Below the pieces are notes generated by a model. That model was given only the letters and a program-made list of their open reading frames with translations, was not told where the DNA came from and made no database searches. From positions 1 to 9,012 of the forward strand of contig DIKU01000027.1 in NCBI GenBank assembly GCA_002424645.1: a stretch of DNA of 9,012 bases, in the 5' to 3' direction. A program made the position numbers and the translations under genes. Each line of letters begins with the position of its first letter. Positions within the stretch are counted from its first letter, which is position 1. The stretch is from Pelobacter sp. UBA5610 (lineage in GTDB: Bacteria > Desulfobacterota > Desulfuromonadia > Desulfuromonadales > Syntrophotaleaceae). Shown in pieces: positions 6,715-9,012 of the stretch.

Positions 6715-7869
6715 TTAGATGAATTTGTAAGTCATGCTGTCTTCCAATATCACATTTTCCATAATCTGGTTGTGCGGCTGAAAGGTACAGCGGGGACAGG
6801 CGCTCACGTCGATAGAGTCAAAAAGGTCCCAATGCCTGTTACTACCCCAAAAACCAGCAATGTCCCGGACCGAGCTCCCTACGCCGGGAGCTTCCAACTG
6901 GCGGTCGCCGCGCCGGTCACAACATAACCCCAACCGAAACCTTTCCGTGGCTTCATCTCGTGGTGGCATAACCACGCAGGACATAAAGGCCGCATGACAA
7001 TGGTTGAATCCATTGCCGGGATTGAGATCATCGGCAAACTTGTGAGTAATGCCGTAGACGCCAAAGGTTTCGTCTTCCAACGGACGAACGACATCTATTG
7101 CGGCCTGCAGGCGCAGGCGTTCCTGATTGCGAAACAAAGGTTGCTGATAGAGAGACAATTTATCCCACGCAACCCCCGCCGGCCGTAAATGAAAATTTTT
7201 ACAGCCCAACGCTTTGGCTAATCGCGCCGCAGGTATGATATCGTCGATGTTTTCCGGTGTCAGAAGAAATTTATAGGAAACCCCTGAGCCGGCGCGGCCT
7301 CCCCCCAAACGACAGCTATGATCGGCAGCATAGGTCGTCAATTGCTCAATGTTGTGCAAAACACTCTCAAAACAATCCACCTGTTTGAGGCGCTGGAAGG
7401 TGGCGGCGGTGCCAGCGTCTACCGATACACCGACCCAGGTGCATTTGGATAAAGGCTCGAGCAACCGATCCATATTGGTGCCATTGGTTACGACCCCCAC
7501 CTCAATGCCATTAGCCACTACCCGATCGATGAATGCACCAACATCCGGGTGCAACAGGGGTTCCCCGCCACCGGCAATACAGATGGCCTCTACACCTGCC
7601 GGCCACTGCGGAGAGCCTTGCCAGCATGGCAGAAAATCCGCTAATTCCATCAGCGTATCCCGGCACATCATCCCGCGGTTTTCTTTGAGCATGTAGTCGG
7701 CATTGCACCAATCACACTTGAGGTTGCAATGGTTGATCGGATCAATGGTGACCAGTGCAGGTTGCGGAATAGGCATGCCGCGGGCAATATGGCGCCAGCG
7801 ATAGACTTGCGCCAGAAGCTTATAGCTGTTGAAAGGATTCCATTTTTTTTGTGGTGACCATTCTTTCAA
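6715..7869 (-). CDS. Radical SAM enzyme with cysteine-rich C-terminal region, substrate unknown
   Basis: 384 residues. The canonical 4Fe-4S motif is C48-NLK-C52-DW-C55, preceded by IDPINH. SAM-binding marks are GGGEP at 100-104 and VTNGTN at 127-132, so a partial TIM-barrel radical SAM core runs from about 38 to 260. The C-terminal part has C291, C298, adjacent C316-C317, and CPRC at 358-361, suggesting a SPASM or twitch-like auxiliary cluster, although the spacing does not match the standard SPASM pattern. An N-terminal extension of about 37 residues carries KKWNPFNSYKLLAQVYRW. The start is TTG at 7869: an in-frame TAA lies two codons upstream and GAGAGG at 7878-7883 is eight bases away. The next in-frame methionine (M32) would remove the extension. 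It is the first gene of a two-gene unit with the glycosyltransferase. The reaction is unknown; modification of a sugar or glycan precursor is an inference from its partner. I do not recognise a named family. Confidence 0.88.
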   Translation of the reverse strand: MKEWSPQKKWNPFNSYKLLAQVYRWRHIARGMPIPQPALVTIDPINHCNLKCDWCNADYMLKENRGMMCRDTLMELADFLPCWQGSPQWPAGVEAICIAGGGEPLLHPDVGAFIDRVVANGIEVGVVTNGTNMDRLLEPLSKCTWVGVSVDAGTAATFQRLKQVDCFESVLHNIEQLTTYAADHSCRLGGGRAGSGVSYKFLLTPENIDDIIPAARLAKALGCKNFHLRPAGVAWDKLSLYQQPLFRNQERLRLQAAIDVVRPLEDETFGVYGITHKFADDLNPGNGFNHCHAAFMSCVVMPPRDEATERFRLGLCCDRRGDRQLEAPGVGSSVRDIAGFWGSNRHWDLFDSIDVSACPRCTFQPHNQIMENVILEDSMTYKFI

Positions 7870-7985
7870 GATTTACACCTCTCATCTGAGCTTCTCGGTT
7901 ATTACCTAACCTTGGAACCACCCCAAGCTGCAGGCAAATGACAAAATCCACAACGATAACCTGATCTTTGCCAGAGAACCGATCA

Positions 7986-8020
7986 AACCTGCAACTTTCT
8001 GAAAAGTTGTATTGCAGGGT
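7986..8020. repeat. Strong hairpin in the intergenic region
   Basis: AACCTGCA at 7986-7993 pairs with TGCAGGGTT at 8013-8020 plus one bulged G. Inside, ACTTT at 7994-7998 pairs with AAAGT at 8003-8007 around a CTGA loop; the alternative inner stem CAACTTT/AAAGTTG is also perfect. If transcribed from the minus strand it would lie more than 110 bases upstream of the radical SAM start, in a long 5' leader. No T-run follows on either strand. Confidence 0.5.
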
Positions 8021-8207
8021 TGAACGTAGCCCCCATGCATTGATCGGTGCCTGCACCGACCTACTTGAAACTTATCTTTCGCCAGAATTCGCGAGAGATT
8101 GTATCAAAATGCCGATAACAATAGAAACGTCTTCCGCGGTAAGATGTCTGCGACATCCCGCTCCAGGTGAACAGAGCCCCTCCCCCCCGAACTGCGCATC
8201 TTACATC

Positions 8208-8236
8208 TTGACTCATCCGAAAAAGCGGATTAGTCT
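8208..8236 (+). promoter_or_regulatory. Candidate arsR promoter
   Basis: TTGACT at 8208-8213 and TAGTCT at 8231-8236 are separated by 17 bases. The -35 is good (five of six); the -10 is weak (three of six). Transcription would begin at about 8243, the A of the arsR ATG, implying a very short or absent leader. That would fit the lack of a well-spaced ribosome site: AGGG at 8237-8240 is only two bases from the ATG. Confidence 0.5.
8210..8235. promoter_or_regulatory. Candidate ArsR operator 1
   Basis: Arms GACTCATCCG (8210-8219) and CGGATTAGTC (8226-8235) are complementary at nine of ten positions around the six-base spacer AAAAAG. The dyad fills the region between the -35 and -10 of the arsR promoter, where a bound dimeric repressor would block RNA polymerase. 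Its core, ATCCG-N6-CGGAT, recurs between arsR and acr3. ArsR-family repressors are known to bind such dyads and to release them on metalloid binding. Confidence 0.7.
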
Positions 8237-8242
8237 AGGGCT

Positions 8243-8584
8243 ATGAAAAAAACAACCTCTCTCTTTAAAGCCCTCGCACACGACACCCGTCTGCGAATCC
8301 TTAATCTGCTGCTCGGTGGCGAAGTGTGCGTCTGCCGCATCATGGAGATCCTGCAATTACCGCAGTCGACGGCCTCGCGGCATCTGGGGATTCTGAAAAA
8401 TGCCGGTCTGGTGGAAGACCGCCGCGATGGCATATGGGTACACTACTCGCTGGCCAAGGAGCAACGCCCTCTTGCGTTGCAGGTCATGGAGGCGTTGGGA
8501 AAACATCTGCCGGATATCAAACAATGCCAGATCGATCGATCGCGCCTGGCAGAACCCGGTGTACAGCATAAAATTTGCGACTGA
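8243..8584 (+). CDS. arsR: ArsR-family metalloid-responsive transcriptional repressor
   Basis: Small winged-helix repressor, 113 residues, normal for the ArsR/SmtB family. The start MKKTTSLFKALAHDTRLRIL is the typical first helix. GEVCVC at 26-31 corresponds to the metal-binding ELCVC box, and QSTASRHLGILKNAGLV at 41-57 is the recognition helix, followed by the wing (DRRDGIWVHYSL). C29 and C31 match the two essential As(III) ligands of E. coli ArsR (C32 and C34); the third position (C37) is Met here. Extra cysteines lie at C95 and C112. An in-frame TAG four codons upstream makes ATG 8243 the first possible start. It lies 58 bases before an ACR3 transporter gene, so it most likely represses its own two-gene operon until arsenite or antimonite arrives. 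A different thiophilic metal cannot be excluded from the sequence alone. Confidence 0.93.
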   Translation: MKKTTSLFKALAHDTRLRILNLLLGGEVCVCRIMEILQLPQSTASRHLGILKNAGLVEDRRDGIWVHYSLAKEQRPLALQVMEALGKHLPDIKQCQIDRSRLAEPGVQHKICD

Positions 8585-8603
8585 TTTTTTTTGTCCACAA
8601 CAC

Positions 8604-8619
8604 ATCCGGTATTCCGGAT
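8604..8619. promoter_or_regulatory. Candidate ArsR operator 2, between arsR and acr3
   Basis: ATCCGG at 8604-8609 and CCGGAT at 8614-8619 form a perfect dyad around TATT. Read as ATCCG-N6-CGGAT it has the same half-sites and the same spacer length as operator 1, with a different spacer sequence. It lies just before the acr3 ribosome site (AGGAG 8629-8633). It could be a second repressor site tuning acr3, or an mRNA hairpin. The T8 run at 8585-8592 precedes it, so it does not form a terminator in the plus direction. Confidence 0.6.
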
Positions 8620-8642
8620 AACAGGAAGAGGAGATTTCATCG

Positions 8643-9012
8643 ATGCCGCAGGCAAACAAAAAACTCTCATTTCTTGATCGCTACCTTACTCTCTGGATTT
8701 TTGCAGCGATGGTTGTCGGCATCGGCGCGGGGTACTTCCTGCCGCAGGTTAAGCAGCTGATCTTCAGTTCCCAGGTAGGCACCACCAACATCCCCATCGC
8801 CATCGGCCTGATTTTGATGATGTACCCGCCGCTGGCCAAGGTGCGCTACGAAGAGATGCCCCGCGTGTTCAGCGACAAACGAATTCTGTTGCTGTCGCTG
8901 GTGCAAAACTGGGTGGTCGGCCCGCTGTTGATGTTCTTTCTGGCCATCACTCTGCTTCACGACCTGCCTGCTTATATGGTCGGACTTATCCTCATCGGCC
9001 TGGCCCGCTGCA
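8643..9012 (+). CDS. acr3: ACR3-family arsenite efflux transporter (3' end missing)
   Basis: The frame is open to the right edge; 123 residues are visible of a family that is usually about 350-400. The protein is a ten-helix inner-membrane carrier of the BART superfamily that exports arsenite (some members also antimonite). The visible part matches ACR3 strongly: LSFLDRYLTLWIF at the N-terminus, then VGTTNIPIAIGLILMMYPP, LAKVRYEEM, SLVQNWVVGP and, at the edge, GLARC. C123 in GLARC is the conserved cysteine shown in studied ACR3 proteins to be needed for transport. Four hydrophobic segments are seen at about 14-34, 48-62, 81-104 and 110-122. The ATG at 8643 has AGGAG at 8629-8633, nine bases away. 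It lies 58 bases after arsR in the same direction, with a second putative operator in between, so the pair forms an ars operon. Confidence 0.96.
   Translation, partial: MPQANKKLSFLDRYLTLWIFAAMVVGIGAGYFLPQVKQLIFSSQVGTTNIPIAIGLILMMYPPLAKVRYEEMPRVFSDKRILLLSLVQNWVVGPLLMFFLAITLLHDLPAYMVGLILIGLARC

Larger units (their letters stand above)
7870..8242. other. Structured divergent intergenic region without a convincing gene
   Basis: This stretch separates the minus-strand radical SAM gene from plus-strand arsR. Two short open frames (minus 7820-8056, plus 7968-8246) have no recognisable motif or good ribosome site. Instead there are dyads: a long hairpin at 7986-8020, TCGGTGC/GCACCGA at 8044-8059, GATGTC-TGC-GACATC at 8143-8157, GTAAGATG 8139-8146 with CATCTTAC 8197-8204, a small GGTTA/TAACC dyad at 7897-7911, a C-rich run at 8177-8188, and the arsR operator at 8210-8235. 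No clear promoter for the radical SAM gene could be picked out. Confidence 0.6.

Noticed and set aside
7820..8056. 78-codon minus-strand frame overlapping the radical SAM start, considered as a precursor peptide
   Set aside because: GTG start without a ribosome site, no leader-core pattern, and it overlaps the radical SAM ribosome site and first codons. A RiPP reading also does not explain the glycosyltransferase well.
7968..8246. 92-codon plus-strand frame upstream of arsR
   Set aside because: No recognisable motif, weak start, and it runs through the arsR promoter and operator.
1..9012. CRISPR array, tRNA or rRNA gene, complete insertion sequence
   Set aside because: No regularly spaced repeats, no tRNA cloverleaf, no rRNA sequence and no transposase-like frame were found.

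Overview
The window looks like chromosomal DNA from a bacterium of the Desulfuromonadia (the Geobacter/Pelobacter/Desulfuromonas kind). The basis is the gene order lipoprotein-lysA-dapA-dapB-dapL, the use of the LL-diaminopimelate aminotransferase (DapL) shortcut, moderate-to-high GC, and an ArsR/ACR3 arsenic pair. This assignment rests on remembered gene order and protein style; no search was run.

Layout. (1) Positions 2-5319, plus strand: a lysine/diaminopimelate block. It starts with the 3' part of a two-FN3-domain lipoprotein whose N-terminus resembles LptM/YifL (LppL), followed by lysA, dapA, dapB, a 225-base AT-rich spacer holding a long imperfect hairpin, and dapL. DapA makes 4-hydroxy-tetrahydrodipicolinate, DapB reduces it, DapL converts tetrahydrodipicolinate directly to LL-DAP, and LysA decarboxylates meso-DAP to lysine. 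The required epimerase DapF is not in the window. (2) Positions 5348-5410: two adjacent hairpins. The second has A- and T-runs on both sides, so it can serve as a terminator for dapL and for the converging minus-strand unit. (3) Positions 5485-7869, minus strand: a tightly spaced two-gene unit, a radical SAM enzyme followed 12 bases later by a GT-B glycosyltransferase. Neither matches a named family that I recognise. This is the least explained part of the window. (4) Positions 7870-8242: a divergent intergenic region of about 370 bases with no convincing gene but several clean hairpins. (5) Positions 8243-9012, plus strand: arsR and the start of an ACR3 arsenite efflux gene, which runs off the right edge.

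The clearest regulatory signal is a repeated dyad, ATCCG-N6-CGGAT. It occurs once between the -35 and -10 of the arsR promoter and again, with the same 6-base spacer, between arsR and acr3. It is a strong candidate for the ArsR operator. The most open functional question is what the radical SAM-glycosyltransferase pair makes; a sugar or surface-glycan modification is the plain inference, but it is unproven.
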